64,000 bases of DNA from Ricinus communis (lineage: Eukaryota > Streptophyta > Magnoliopsida > Malpighiales > Euphorbiaceae): the NCBI RefSeq assembly GCF_019578655.1, contig NC_063263.1, forward strand, positions 2,046,001 to 2,110,000, written 5' to 3'. The position numbers were made by a program, and so were the translations under genes. Shown piece by piece: positions 34,300 to 47,100 of the stretch (the stretch's first letter is position 1; every line of letters begins with the position of its first letter). The notes beneath the pieces were generated by a model, which ran no database searches, was not told where the DNA came from, and saw only the letters and a program-made list of their open reading frames with translations.

Positions 34300-37200
34300 A
34301 GACCTACACCAAAGAAACTTATTGATATTAATTGATTTTGTTAAGACATCTATTGGATTTTCTGCATACTCATACTTCCTTCTTCTACAACTTCTCAACA
34401 CTTATGTGCTTAGTTCTTAAATGAAAAGTTAGATTTCTTACAATATGAACTTTTTCTTGTTTTATGTCTGAGTTATTCCAATAATCTTTTAATCCAGATT
34501 GCTTCCTAACAAGCTAGTGTAGCTTCCATATATTTCGCTTCTATTATTGATAATGCCATAACCGATTTTAATTTTGAAACCCAACTTACAGCTCCTCTTG
34601 TAATTGTAGACACACAGCTAGTTGTAAATTTTCTCTTATCAATATTTCCTGCAAAATCAGAGTCTATATAACTTTTAATGATAAATATTGCAGCCCTATA
34701 ACATAATGCGACATCTGAGGTACCCTTTATATATCTCAGAATCCTCTTGACAACTGTTCAATATTCTTCTCCTAGTTTTGCCATATATCAATTAACTGCT
34801 CCTATTGCGTGTGCAATGTTTGGTCTTGTATAGATCATAATAAATATTAAATTTCTCATTGCTGATGCATATGATACTCGAGACATTTTCATCCTCTATA
34901 CTTCACTACTTGGACGCATATTGGAAGATAACTTAAAACTAAAAAGAAGAGGGTAGAAATTAGCTTAAAGGCTTACATGTTGAAGCACCGCAAGACTTTC
35001 ATCAAATAATTTTTTTAAGATAGCTAATTCTTCCTATTCTTTTTGTCTCGATGAATTTGCATCCCTAAAATCTTATTTGTTGGTCCTAAGTTCCTTTATT
35101 TCAAACTCTCTAGCCAACTATGCCTTCAATTTTTTGATACGATCTTTATTAGGGCTTATTACCAATATATCGTCTATATACAACAATAATATAATGAAAT
35201 CGTTTTCATTAAATCTCTTAAAATATTTACAAGGTTTTGCATTAAGTATGTTATATTCAAGGCTCATGATAGAGAGATCAAATCTCTTATAGCAAAAATG
35301 TGGTGCTTGTTTGAGATCGTATCGAGATTTGTTCGACCCGAAAACAAAGTTCTCTTTCCTTTTTCTTCAAAATCCTTTAGTTGGAGCATATAAATTTATT
35401 CTTTAAAATCTTTATGGATAAAAGATGTTTTGACATCTAATTACTCCAAATGCAAGTCAAATGTAGTACATATTGCCAAGACTACTCTAATTGTTGTAAG
35501 TCGAACCACCAGGGAAACAACTCATTGAAATAAATACCTTCTTTCTTAGTATATCCTCTTACCATTAGTCTTATATGATATCATTTCACTTGATCATCAT
35601 TGTTACGCTTGATCTTATACACCCATTTGTTACCAATAGGCTTTCTTCCTTGTGGTAACGATACAAGTTTCCAAGTCTTGTTCTTATGAAGAACTTCCAT
35701 TTCTTCTTGTATCGCTATCATTCATTGAGTTGCATCTGAACTAGTCAATCCCTCGTGGAGAGTTGATGGATCCCTATCCTCTGTTAGAAGAGAATATGCA
35801 ATATTGCCAAAAATATAATTAGACTGCCAGACTAGTTTCTTTGTCAAGCGTTTCGACCATCAAAGTTCTAAAGGTTGTGATACAATTGGTTCTTATACCT
35901 CAAGCTTTGAAATTTCCTCTGAAGATTGTTTCTTTTAACTCATTCTCCATTATTGCTTTAGAAGAATCCTTTAGTTCATGTTCTCTTTCCACATTTTTCA
36001 TTATAGTATGTGAACTTTCTTTCACCGTGCTATCATCATTTTATTCATTTTCTACTTTATCTTCTATAAAGATAACATTCCTACTAGCTATAACCTTTCG
36101 AGTAGTATGATCCCATAAGTGATACCATTTTACTTCATCGGCAATACCCTAAGAATAAGCATTTTCATATATTATAGATCCAACTTTGTAGTTTTTTTAG
36201 TATTATACATTTTATAACTAGACTTCCAAATATATAGAGGTTTTTATTATCATGTTTCTTTTTAGTCCACATCTCCATCGATGTTTTCAACTCAATTACT
36301 TCCAATAGGGCTTGATTTATCACAAAATAGGCAATATTGACTACTTCTGCCTAGAAAGATTTTTCTAAGCCTGTAACTCCCAACATTTCTCTTATTCTTT
36401 CTAATAAGGTTTTATTTATTTGTTTTGCCACTCTATTCTATTGAGGAGTGTATGTCACTGTAAACTATCTTTTAATGCCTTCTTGATTATAATATGCAAT
36501 AAACTCATTACTAGTATATTCGCCTCTATTATTTATCTTCAAACACTTGATCCTTTTCTAGATTTAAGTTCTACATGCACTTTGAATACTTTGAAGACTG
36601 AAAACGCATATACCTTCCCCTTGATAGGATACACCTAATATTTTCTAAAATAATCATCTAGTAGGAGATAAAGTACTTCACTCCTCCTAGAGATGTAACT
36701 GGTGCTTACCATACATCAAAGTGAAGCAGTTCTAGAATTTTCTTACTCATAGATTTCTATGTGTTAAACTTTAAACTTGTGTTGCTTACTTATAATACAA
36801 TGCTCCTAAAAGGGTAAAGATACCTTATTAAGACCTGTAAATAGATCTTGCTTCGCAAGAATTTACATTCTTTGCTCGGATATATGCCCAAGTTTTTTAT
36901 GTCATACTATTACAGATCTTCCACTTGAACAGAAGCAACTATGCTTCTCATTCTTTCAAAGTCTCTCCTTTTAGCTTATATAATTTTACAATTACCTTTT
37001 CTACCTTCATTACTACAAGCACATCTTGAATCACTTTCATGATTTCTTTTTAACTTCAACTTTAGAGTTAAGATCATCAAATTGACCTAATAACAACAAG
37101 TTCTTTTCTAGGCCTTCTTAGCACTTGTAGAATAATGTGAATTATACAATCATGGAACTTTATCTTGATGATTACAAAATTGACAATCTTCAAGGCTTAA

Positions 37201-38090
37201 TCATTACAGCTATACACATATCCTTCAGAGACATGTTCATAATGATGAAACCATTCTCTTTGAGAGATCATATGAAATGTGGCTCCTTAATCTATGAATC
37301 AATCATCAGCTAATGTATTTATGCCTTCATTAATTGTCGCTGTTTCACAACTCAAAGCATCACCATCATTTGAAGTACTTGCTACATTTCCTTGAGGATT
37401 TGATCTTTTCTTATTTAAATTCTAAAAACTCTTCTACAAGTGACGCTTTTTGCCACAATGCTAGTACTTCAAGTTCTTACATTTTGATTTTAATATACTA
37501 TGATTTTGACTCTCACTTTGGCCATATTTAGTTGATCTCCCTCTCATCACCACTATGCAACATCATCGAAGTTTAGAAATTATTTGTCATATTGATGATG
37601 AGTTGATCATACGAATCAAGTAAATTTTAAAGTAGAAGTTCAGCATGTTCATTTGCATCTATTCTATAATCTAATGATGTGAGTTGAGAGAATAGAGTAT
37701 TTACGGCGTTGATGTGTTCTATTACTAAAGTAGATTCTGACATTCATAAAGTGTATGGATTTCTTTAGAGAAAGATTTTATTATGAAGTGATTTGGCCCC
37801 ATGTAATTTTGTGAGATGATTTCATATATCTCCTTTGTTATTTTCTTTTCAGAAACACTCGAAAGAACTCCATCTATAAGTGTCAAATGTAAATTTACAA
37901 GTGCATTACTTTTTATTTCTTTTATTTATTATCATTTGTAATTTCAACTAGTCTATCACCAATTGATGCTAAACAATTGTATTTTCTTAAGATTGCTTTA
38001 ATTTTCATCTTCCATAATGAGAAAGTGCTTCTCTTGAATTTTGAAATTTCAAACTTTATTGCCATATTTGTTACTACAACTTGCTTTCCA
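34300..38090 (-). pseudogene. copia B gag-pol remains
   Basis: Readable minus-strand landmarks in order: gag UBN2-type region with ELLLQSLPDSYDQLI-like sequence (about 37.7-37.6 kb), a damaged zinc knuckle (about 37.45 kb), integrase scraps, start of reverse transcriptase with PIGNKWVYKIKRN (about 35.64-35.6 kb), catalytic box LLYIDDILV (about 35.19-35.16 kb), and the RNase H end with ENPIDVLTKS (about 34.36-34.3 kb). Many frames are interrupted. Plus-strand frames in this stretch are shadows of it. Confidence 0.75.
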
Positions 38091-38121
38091 GACAAATAAT
38101 TTTTATTAACTCACAATCTAT

Positions 38122-38135
38122 TGGCTCTAATACCA
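38122..38135 (-). other. primer-binding site of copia B
   Basis: On the minus strand TGGTATTAGAGCCA, one base off the initiator-Met tRNA complement used by plant copia elements, one base inside the 5' LTR. Confidence 0.8.
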
Positions 38136-38136
38136 C

Positions 38137-38413
38137 TGTCAGAAAATAAGTAAGTGAAGCAATATATCACAACTTTAGTATGAAAATTTATTAAATAAAA
38201 AGAAATTATGATTCTTTCTTAAATAGGAGAAAAAATGCTAAAGAAGATAACAAGTTTTTTTCTTGGAAGGAATAATAAGGATTAGAATTTCTCAATTTAT
38301 AGGTTTTCTAAAACTATTTCTATCATTCATTTTTATATTTAATATACTTATTGATTTAAGTTATTTTTTCTTTTAACTAAATATATATATTCGTTAAAGA
38401 TAACTTTACTATC
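38137..38413 (-). repeat. 5' LTR of copia B (main part)
   Basis: Begins TGTCAGAAAATAAG next to the primer-binding site. The last few bases (TTTAACA) are at 41333-41339, displaced by solo LTR D. Confidence 0.85.
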
Positions 38414-38723
38414 TAATGTGGATCCAATAAGCATAATCAAAGTGTTTGAATTGCATGAGATTTCATGTATGGCAAGATTATTTGAAAAAAAATTAACTTG
38501 CCTTATTTGGGCAAATTAATGCAATTCAAATGTCAAATACTTTAGTGAAAAATATAATTATAAAAGAAAGTATGGATGTACAAGATTGGTGGATTTGGAG
38601 TGTGACAATGATGGATAAATACAAGAAAATATCAAGCTCAAGCTTCACCAAATCTTGTATCATCCTTTGGGCTTTATTTTAGACTTATTTAAGCCATGAC
38701 GCACTTTGAGCTTGGGAAGTAAG

Positions 38724-39437
38724 TGATATGATACAAGATAACATTAGTTTTAAATTCGTAGTTCTGGAGCACTATATATTATTTTGGATCTTATTTACTC
38801 TACCGAACTCAGAATAGAGGCGATTCAAAATGTGTTGGAAAGCTAAGGAAGATGGCTACAATATTTGTGTTTTGGGTTCGAGCTAGTTCGGCCACTTTCA
38901 TGGTCCAAAATGAATCATAAAATTTGAAGTTAATAGTTGACTAAGTCAAAAATATTTTATGTAAAACTTTGAATAGTCAAAACTCCTAAAATAGAAGGAT
39001 TTTGACTAGTCAAAGTAGTTTATTATTTCTTATTCTATTAGAATAAGTATTTAAAAATATATTTTTTTGTATCATTAGAATTAGAAATTTATTTCTTACT
39101 ATATTGTATTAAGGTTTCTACATCTATAAATACATTATGTAGCCAAATTATTTTTAGAGATTGAAATAAAATAAATTAAAAGAGTGTTCTCTCTTTACAT
39201 TTGGCAAGAACATAAGTTCTTATCAAACTTTAAGGTTTGTGGTGAACAATTATCTGATTCATCAATTAAACTTTCGCATCTAATTATGGTGTCTTCCTTT
39301 ATAACTAGAGTTCTTACTTGTTATATAAATATTAGGTTATAATTCTTCACCTATTTTATTTAAACTTTAGACGATCTTTGGCAAAGATGTTACTTTCGAT
39401 TCAGGTCTATCCTTTTAGATAGATTAAGTTTGCATTA
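38724..39437 (+). repeat. 5' LTR of element C
   Basis: Starts TGATATGATACAAGAT; aligned along its whole length with 39908-40638. Confidence 0.85.
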
Positions 39438-39907
39438 TTTGGTATTAGAGCTTTGACTTCCAAATTCAAGGTATATCTTTTTTTCTTTTTATTTATTTCT
39501 GTATGTATTACATATTAAAATAATTAAAAAACATCTTAATTGAGTATTATTTTTAATTAAATATTATGTTTTGCTTCCACACTCAAATTTTGTGTCTCAT
39601 TAAGTTTTATTCATTTGGAAATTGTTACAAATTAGGTTAATCACAATTGATTTCAAATTAATGGTGTTGGGTTTGAATATACATGTTTGGAGTTTAAAAT
39701 TCATTATAATTATTGAATATTAGTTATTGGGATTTGCATCACTTGATTTCAAAGTATTAATAATTTAAGATTATTGAGTGAAACACGTGAGAGAGTGTGA
39801 GAGGTTATTTCTAACATTCTTTTGCAGTGTCAATTGCAATGTCAATAAAAGAAAAACAAGATGAAGATATATAATTTAAGGACAAATCATCTTCAAGAAA
39901 GGGGGAA

Positions 39908-40638
39908 TGATGTAATACAAGATAGCTTTAATTTTAAATTCATAGTTTTGGAGTACTATATATTATTTTAAGTCTTATTTACTTTATCAAACTCGTGTTG
40001 AGGCAATTCAAAATATGTTGAAAATCTAAGAAAGAGTGTTACAATACCAGTATTTTAGGTTCAAGCTAATTTGACCATTTTCATGGTCTAAAACGTATAA
40101 TAAAATTCGAAATTAATAGTTGACTAAGTCAAAAATGTTTTGTGTAAAACTTTAAATAGTCGAAACTCCTAAAATAAAAGGAATTTGATTAGTCAAAGTA
40201 GTTTATTATTTCATATTCTATTAGAATAAGTATTTAGAAAACTTAGTTCATTTAGGAAGATTTTTATTTTTGTATCATTAGAATTAGAACTTTATTTCTT
40301 TCTATTTTGTATTACGATTTTTACTTCTACAAATATCTTATATAGCCAAATTATTATTAGAGATTAGAATGGAATAAAATAAAAGAGTATTCTTTCTTTA
40401 CCTTTGGTAAGAAGATAAGTTCTTATCAAACCTTAGGGTTTGTGGTGAACAACTATCTGACTTATTAATTAGACTTTCATATCTAATTGTAGCGTCTTCC
40501 TTTATAACTAGAGTTTTTACTTGTTACATGAGTATTGGGTTCAAGTTCTTCACCAATTCTACTTGAACTTGACGATCCTTGGAAAATATATTATTTCTTA
40601 TTCAGGTTTATCCTTTTAGATAGGTTAGGTTTGCATCA
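39908..40638 (+). repeat. 3' LTR of element C
   Basis: Starts TGATGTAATACAAGAT after the polypurine tract and ends GTTTGCATCA. It has an extra segment near 40240-40262 compared with the 5' copy. Confidence 0.85.
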
Positions 40639-41339
40639 GAAAGGGGGAAAAATAAATTTTTAAAAAATAAAGTTCTAGGAAGCGTCACTTAGTACTTCCT
40701 TGACCTAATGGAATGTCTACGCCAAAGAGGAGACAATAGACAGTCCTTATTTACTTATTTAGAAATTTATCTTGATTGATTTTAGTCATATCTTTCTTGA
40801 TTAGGACTGACTAAATCAATTAAACTTCTTATTTTGTTATTTTGAAAATTTTTTATTATTTTTTTAGCATAAATTTTTATTATTCTCTAATTAAAAATAG
40901 TTTCTTATTTCATTATTAAAAAAACCTTCTATTTAATATATACTTTAGTTTATTCCTAATTAGTTTATTTCCTTATACAAATAGGAAATTAGGTTATACT
41001 TCATCTATTTAAACCTTATGTCGCTGAATGGCACAAGTTAATAGATCATTGTTAAAATAAAATTATTATGAGATTATTCTTACTTGGTTCTTTTGAGAAC
41101 TTTTTGCACTTATCAAGAATTTATTCTTGTGGCATTCATCTTGACTTTTTTTACTAACCTTCTATCTTTCTTGAGTATGGCGTTTACAATCTTTCTTATC
41201 CCAAGGTTCAAGATATAAGGTCATCTTTGGGTCAAGGTCATTTTACAGTTCAGATTTAGCTCTTTTACAAAGTTTTATTCTAATTCTGCGTGTTTGGTCT
41301 TGCCATAGGTTGGCAAGGTTCACATCACTATCTTTAACA

Positions 41340-42260
41340 ATCTTTACCTTTTTTGGTGCAAGCACAACCACCTTTACAAGATACTCTGACACTTTTAAGT
41401 ATTAATAGAAAGGGTTTCTTCTTTTTCACAATTCCTAAAGGGTCTTGTCCTCTTTCTTTCGAGTCCTTATTTAAAAGATAATTAGCCAACAAAATAGCTT
41501 CTCCCCACATGAGGTAACCCAAAACTTATTAACATTGTATTCATCATTTTTTTAAGGTACGGTTTTTTCTTTCAACGATACTATTTCACTAAAGTGAATA
41601 AGGTGCTGTGATATTATAACTAATTTCAAGTTGTACAAAAAACTCACCAAATAGAATTTTAACTTTTTGCTTATAAATAATAAATTTCTTTATAATTTTA
41701 GCCTTGCTTTTTACAAATACACATAACAATATTTAGTCAGTCATCCATAAAAGTGATCAAGTATTTATTGCCACCCCTTATTTATATGAATTTTAAATCA
41801 CACACATCACTATGGATTAACTCAAGGAGTTCAGTATTTCTTTCAATTACTTGGAAAGATGACCGTGTTAATTTTGCTTCAACACAAGTTTCATACTAAT
41901 ATTTGAAACTATTATAGAAATTAGGTATGTGATCCAAGTTAATTAACCTACATAAGGTATTACAACTAATACATCCAAGTCTACTATATCATAAATTAAA
42001 AAACTCAAGCAAATAAGTAAAATAATTATTCATTCCATTACCCTTAACAACCATTACATTAAGCTTAAAATGTCATTCACATACATAACTCTTTTCAACA
42101 TATGTTCCATTTTTAGAGAAAATAATCTTGTCTGACTTAAACACCATGCAGAATCTATGCTTATTCAACAACGAACCAGACACTAGATTTTTACGGATAC
42201 TCAACACATATAGCACATATTTCAATGTCAACTCCTTTTTAAAGGTCATTTTTCAAGAAT
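41340..42260 (-). pseudogene. copia A: gag-pre-integrase and integrase core
   Basis: Minus-strand scraps in order: LTLKYVLYVLSIRKNLVSG and GTYVEKSYVCE (gag-pre-integrase, about 42.24-42.07 kb), [15 protein letters not shown] and GGNKYLITFMDD (integrase core start with its first catalytic Asp, about 41.85-41.74 kb), MWGEAILLANYLLNK (41.51 kb) and VVLAPKKVKI ending at the copia B insertion point. The stops between them show decay. It is the 5'-ward half of the copy at 31950-33957. Nothing of its gag or 5' LTR is recognised to the right. Confidence 0.8.
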
Positions 42261-42396
42261 TGATCATCTAATTGTAAAAAGACCTCTAAAGTTTTGACAT
42301 TCTAAGTAATGAAGTTTTCATGAAATTAATTTATCATTATCTGCATTGTTCAAATTGATTCAAGTATAGATAAAAAATAGAAGGCCAAGGAAGAAT

Positions 42397-43060
42397 TTAA
42401 ATAGCTAAGATTAAGTTAGTAAAAGTGCTACAAGCAGTACTAAATAAAGAAGGAAAAAAAAGAAATTCAACAAGGATCTTAAGGCTATCAAGTGCTGGAC
42501 CAACAGGTATTGGACAACCAAGTCGAGTAGGTTCTAAGCAATCAAGTATTGGACCAGTAAGTTTTGCACTACTAAGTGCTAGAATATTAAGTGTTAGTCC
42601 ACCGAATGCTACTATCAAAAATATTTAAAAAAAAAAAAGCATAAGGGAGAAGGAAGACATAGAAAAATGTAAGAATTTCTCCTACTATTTATTGTTTAAC
42701 TTTACACTTATATTGTTATGGTTTAGCCATTTCCTAGATAGATGAAGGTTATAGAATAAAAATATTCTTAGACACTGAAAATATATATGCAATTGTTAGT
42801 ATAACATGTTCTGATATATATATTTTTGTTCTATTTTGTTATTGTTTGTGCTTATAAATTTGATAACTTTAAATGGATTTTTAGATGTCAAGTGAAAAGA
42901 AGGCCAAATATGTGAGTGGCTTTAGAGAAATTACTACTGCAATAAGAGGCATTAGCTCTCAAGGACATACAATGTCAGCAACAAGGACTAGTGATTTCAC
43001 TAGATGCATCAAAGCCAGACCTCATATAGTATTCATCGTCTAAATATTTAAAGTTCACAA
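42397..43060 (+). other. possible plus-strand coding scraps, unassigned
   Basis: A 67-residue frame (42425-42628) is rich in Ser, Gly and Pro with a loose GP(T/V)-type repetition. A second short frame from the ATG at 42885 reads KKAKYVSGFREITTAIRGI. The latter looks protein-like, but I cannot name a family. They may be exons of one transposon-encoded protein. Confidence 0.25.
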
Positions 43061-43689
43061 ACATTTGTGATTTATAAGTCAACCACCACACAACTTGCAA
43101 TATCAAACCAAGTAAAGAATTTATGAAAGACAAAAATAAAAACTAAAAAGAATTAATTCGTGGACCATAATATGACTTGAAGATATTGTTTAATTAATTT
43201 AGTTTACGTAACTAGTATTATAATCTTTTTGATGGTATATATTTTTCTTAAGTGCCTATTATAGGACATATGAAGGTATTTTTTGGTATTAGCACATGAT
43301 GCTGATATATAATAGGATATGGTCAAATTTATTATATCATGTTAAACTAAATTAATATTGTTTAACTACCTAACACATTTTAATTTATATTGATTTTAGT
43401 TTTTATTTTAAACCCTACTATTGCCTATATTCTTAATTTTAGTTTATATTGTTTAATTTTTTATATGTATATATTTATATGGTATTGCTGTAAATAATAG
43501 TAATTGCAAGAATACCTATGGTAGTTGCTTCTGGAATAAATCAACCAAATTACAACAAAATAATACCAGAGTATATTCATTGACACAATTCTAATATATA
43601 CAAAATAAATTGTAGCAATTAATATATATTATGGATATTACATAAATACTCAAGGGAGATACATTGCAGTCTTTTTGACTAATTTCCAC

Positions 43690-44100
43690 CATTTGCATCA
43701 GAATAACCAAAGAAATCCTAAAAGTAAAACTACAAATACAATTAGAAATTTGAAGTCTTTTGAATCTCTTTTTTCAATTTCCAGTTTAGCTTTCTACTTT
43801 CTTTAATTAGCAATAATTTCTTCTCATTCAATCTTTCTATTGTTTATTTCTTCCTGACAACTTTATCATCAAATTCCATCAACTTGACATTTAATACTCT
43901 TTGCTCAACCTCTTTTTTCAACAATATCTTGTTCTTTGTACTAATATCACTATAAGCATGTCAAACATTATTTTATCTCTGATTGAGCTCTCTAAATCAA
44001 ACTATTGAAATATATTGCAAGTTTGATCCTCCTATAAAATGAACAATAAAATAACCTTGAATTTTTTTTCTTGTTATTGATGTGTTGTAATGCAATCCTA
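43690..44100 (-). pseudogene. GRF-type zinc-finger protein pseudogene
   Basis: Minus-strand pieces in order: CNIFQ-stop-FDLE (about 44.02 kb), resembling the C-x-F-F-Q-W-x-D end of a GRF zinc finger; a coiled coil (NKILLKKEVEQRVLNVKLME and TIERLNEKKLLLIKE, separated by one stop); and a C-terminal membrane helix FLIVFVVLLLGFLWLF followed by a stop at about 43.69 kb. Plant GRF-finger proteins of this small class have the same order: finger, coiled coil, single C-terminal membrane anchor. At least two stops and two frame changes break it. The function of the family is poorly known. Confidence 0.5.
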
Positions 44101-44109
44101 TTTTATGCT

Positions 44110-47100
44110 TAACGAAAAATCTATCTCTTCCAACTGATGAATGCACTATTGCATCTCCTAAGAAATCCATATAGAGATGTAAATTACTCTATCAAATAAG
44201 GAAAGAAGACAGATATATAGAAGGGAGATGAGAGGTAAGATATATAGAATTAGAGTTCTTCCCTTTTTAAAGTGAGCAAATTAGGTAAAAATTTGTTAAG
44301 TTAACTAAGGTGGATTAGTAAGTAAATAATGTGGCATTGGGACCATCAAATTGTATTTCTTATTGTATAGCTGGCTTACATGTCATCCTTCATATAGCTC
44401 AATTTTGATCAACATTCTAATTTTGCCAAATTTGGACTCAATTAGTGAATTCGTAGCTAAATTATAATCTTAAAAACATTAGTCGAAATAGCAAAATCAT
44501 ATAAAGGATTAGATCTTTATGACTTTTAAGTTTTTATCCACGTGATATGTACATGAATATTAATAGTTGGACTTTTTATTGTCCATATAACATAAACTAA
44601 GTATAACTGCAAAATTTAAAATAAAAATTAATATTTTTAATATTGTAAATTGATATAATATTTTTTAAAATTTTAATTTTTTTATAAAATAGATTAACAT
44701 ATTCACAATTCTAATCTTATTGTACCCAATTATAATTCTAATCCACCTAATTATGTATTTCATCCTAATTTAAGTAAAAATATAGAATAAATATTTATAT
44801 TATACTAAAATAATAATCAATGCTTAATAATATTTCTTTTTCTTTTTCTTAATTTGTAATAATGATCTTAATAATATAAATAGAGAAATTGGAATAGTAA
44901 ATAATTTTTATACATAACTTTATTAATAAATTATTAATATTTTTATTATTAAATCAAATTAACTAATAACTAAATTAATCTAATTAACTAAAATTTTAGT
45001 TATACTTTTTCTCCTTCATGCTAAATAACATATGTTTGTTAACGAAAAAGATTTCTATTTAACAATCCCTAGCTGAATAACCCCTTGACGAGAAAATGTC
45101 AAATGAACTTCACACTTGCCCAGATAATCATCCTAATAAAGAAGGTATGCAATAACAATTTCATAGACTTCTTAGCAAAATTATAATGGTAGCGTGATAA
45201 AATTAATAATAAAAATAATATTTTTTTAAAAATATTAAAATTGTATTATTATTTGTTTTATATAATTAATTTAAGTCACAAACTTATAAAATTAATATTC
45301 AATCATAAAAGAAATTCTCCATGCAAGAAAACCACACAATGTAGTTTTCTTTCTAGCCAAAGACTTGTGCGTATGGTTAATGACAAGAAAAATGATAATT
45401 ATATCCAAAGTTGGATATATTGATACTTTTTTCTAGAAACGGTTTTAATGAAAACAGTCCATAAAAGAATTCTAAAAATAATTTTATTAAATCATAAACC
45501 TACTTTTAACATTCGAGAATGTTTCCAAAAATATTTTAAGAATTTTAAGTTAAAAAAAATTACTCAAATATAAAATATTTGTCATATATATACCTATAAA
45601 TCATCCGTTATCAGTAAGATTTTTTGGATAATAACGTTTTACCTTCTAATTTTTATTTTAATATACAATTTTCTTTCTGTGTCGATTTTATTATATTAAA
45701 TGCCTTTTATATTTTTACAAAACTACTTATTACTTCAATATGTCCAAAGTCAATGCGGTCAAAGAATCGAATTAATAAATAAAATTATAATTTGATTCTT
45801 AAATTTTCTATCAAGTATTAAAATCATTTAAAATGAGTAATTTTTTTATTTTTAATATAATTTAATTCTAATGTCTATCAAAATAATAATAAAAATAAAT
45901 ATTTCTAACTATAAATATGTATTTTATTTTAATAATTCAAATTAAATTATATACTAATTTGATAATATTGCTCTAGATGTAAGTATTTTATAATATTTAA
46001 ATTTATAGAATTAAATTATGCTAAAAGATAGAGTAAGTAAAAATGATAATTAATTAATTCTCTTAAATACTACATTGACTTATTGTGAAACTAGCTATTA
46101 CTCTCACTAACATTAATAACTTCATTCTAGCATAATAACAACAATAATTTTGGTTGAATTTCATACTCAATAAAAGTTTTAAAACTAAGTCATAATTTTA
46201 GTCCTTTGATCACTTTGAATGTAGGAGGTCGGGAGTTAGTTTTATAAAAATATAATAAAATTGATACAAGGAGTAATTCATATATTAGAGTAAAATTTAG
46301 GGGGTAAATAGTAATTATCTTTTTCACATAAATCAATAATAAACTTGCATGTGTGTTTTGCTTAGCCACATTTTCCTTACGTGAAGAAAGGACAATTTTG
46401 CTTAAAACTTTCATTAGTCCAAGTAACCAAATTATTTCATATTGGTTAATAGTCTTTTGAAAACTAGAGGAATTGGTGTGATAGTGGATAAGCTACTCAA
46501 ACAAATGATCATCTCTTATCTCTGGCTAGGATTGATGGAATTGGAATTCCTTTTGTCTTTATGTTGAACCACTCTTGAATCCATTAGCTTCCCTTTTTAT
46601 TTGTCTTTTCTTCTTTCTTTTTTGCTTTCACTTTTCTATAATTAGAAATCTCTCCCCTCATCGCTTTGTTCTTTTCTACAATTTGGTTGTTTAGGCCCAC
46701 CGTTTCTCCCCTCTATTTTTGTATGTTTATTTAATAATCTATTTGTATGATTTTCTATGGTTTTTTCTTCTGTTAGTTTAGATTTGTTTTGATGGAGTTT
46801 TGTGGAAGTTTTGGTTAAAAGGGAAAAGTTTATTTTCTTATATATTCATTTGTCCAACTTGTTTAAAGACAATATGGTCAATTAACGGCTAAATCGCCAA
46901 AGATAATTCCCTCAAATTACAAATTGTCTGTCAATATTACTACAAACATTCATCATTATTTTTAAGTGAAATTTTTATATACATACTTCTTATTGTATTT
47001 TTTTACTTATTTTTATAATAAAATATACTCTTTATCTCTAAATGCTTAATGGATTTATAATTGTTAATATTTATTGTCATATTATTCATAATAAGTTAAA

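Larger units (their letters stand above)
38724..40638 (+). mobile_element. non-autonomous LTR element C inside solo LTR D
   Basis: Two LTRs of about 714 and 731 bp (38724-39437, 39908-40638) surround only 470 bp of internal DNA with no open frame. The primer-binding site TGGTATTAGAGC lies at 39440-39451 and a polypurine tract, AAGAAAGGGGGAA, at 39895-39907. Flanking 5-mers GTAAG (38719-38723) and GAAAG (40639-40643) agree in four of five bases. The internal part is too small for gag or pol, so it must have moved with proteins of another element. Confidence 0.85.
38414..41327 (-). mobile_element. solo LTR D inserted in the 5' LTR of copia B (itself split by element C)
   Basis: On the minus strand it starts TGATGTGAACCTTGCC at 41327 and ends GGATCCACATTA at 38414. 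It is flanked by a perfect 5-bp duplication, CTATC (38409-38413 and 41328-41332). Without element C it is about 1.0 kb and has no coding sequence, which fits a gypsy-type solo LTR. The terminal TA instead of CA is a point difference. Confidence 0.65.
33958..41339 (-). mobile_element. copia B: LTR retrotransposon inserted in copia A
   Basis: The ends are TG at 33958 and CA at 41339, flanked by a perfect 5-bp duplication, ATCTT (33953-33957 and 41340-41344). LTRs are at 33958-34230 (3' LTR) and 38137-38413 plus 41333-41339 (5' LTR, split by solo LTR D). The primer-binding site (38135-38122 on the minus strand, TGGTATTAGAGCCA) and polypurine tract (34241-34231) are in the right places. Between them, minus-strand copia gag and pol are readable but full of stops. 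If B and one duplication copy are left out, the copia A integrase frame reads through without a shift (PKKVKI joining SPKIVDC), which confirms the borders. Confidence 0.9.

Noticed and set aside
35077..36638. Several plus-strand frames of 71-89 residues
   Set aside because: Antisense of copia B pol, which is readable on the minus strand.
33953..38415. Copia B interpreted as a simple 4.45-kb element ending at 38410
   Set aside because: The flank there (ATCTA) matches the left duplication ATCTT in only four of five bases, whereas ending B at 41339 gives a perfect duplication and an in-frame repair of copia A.
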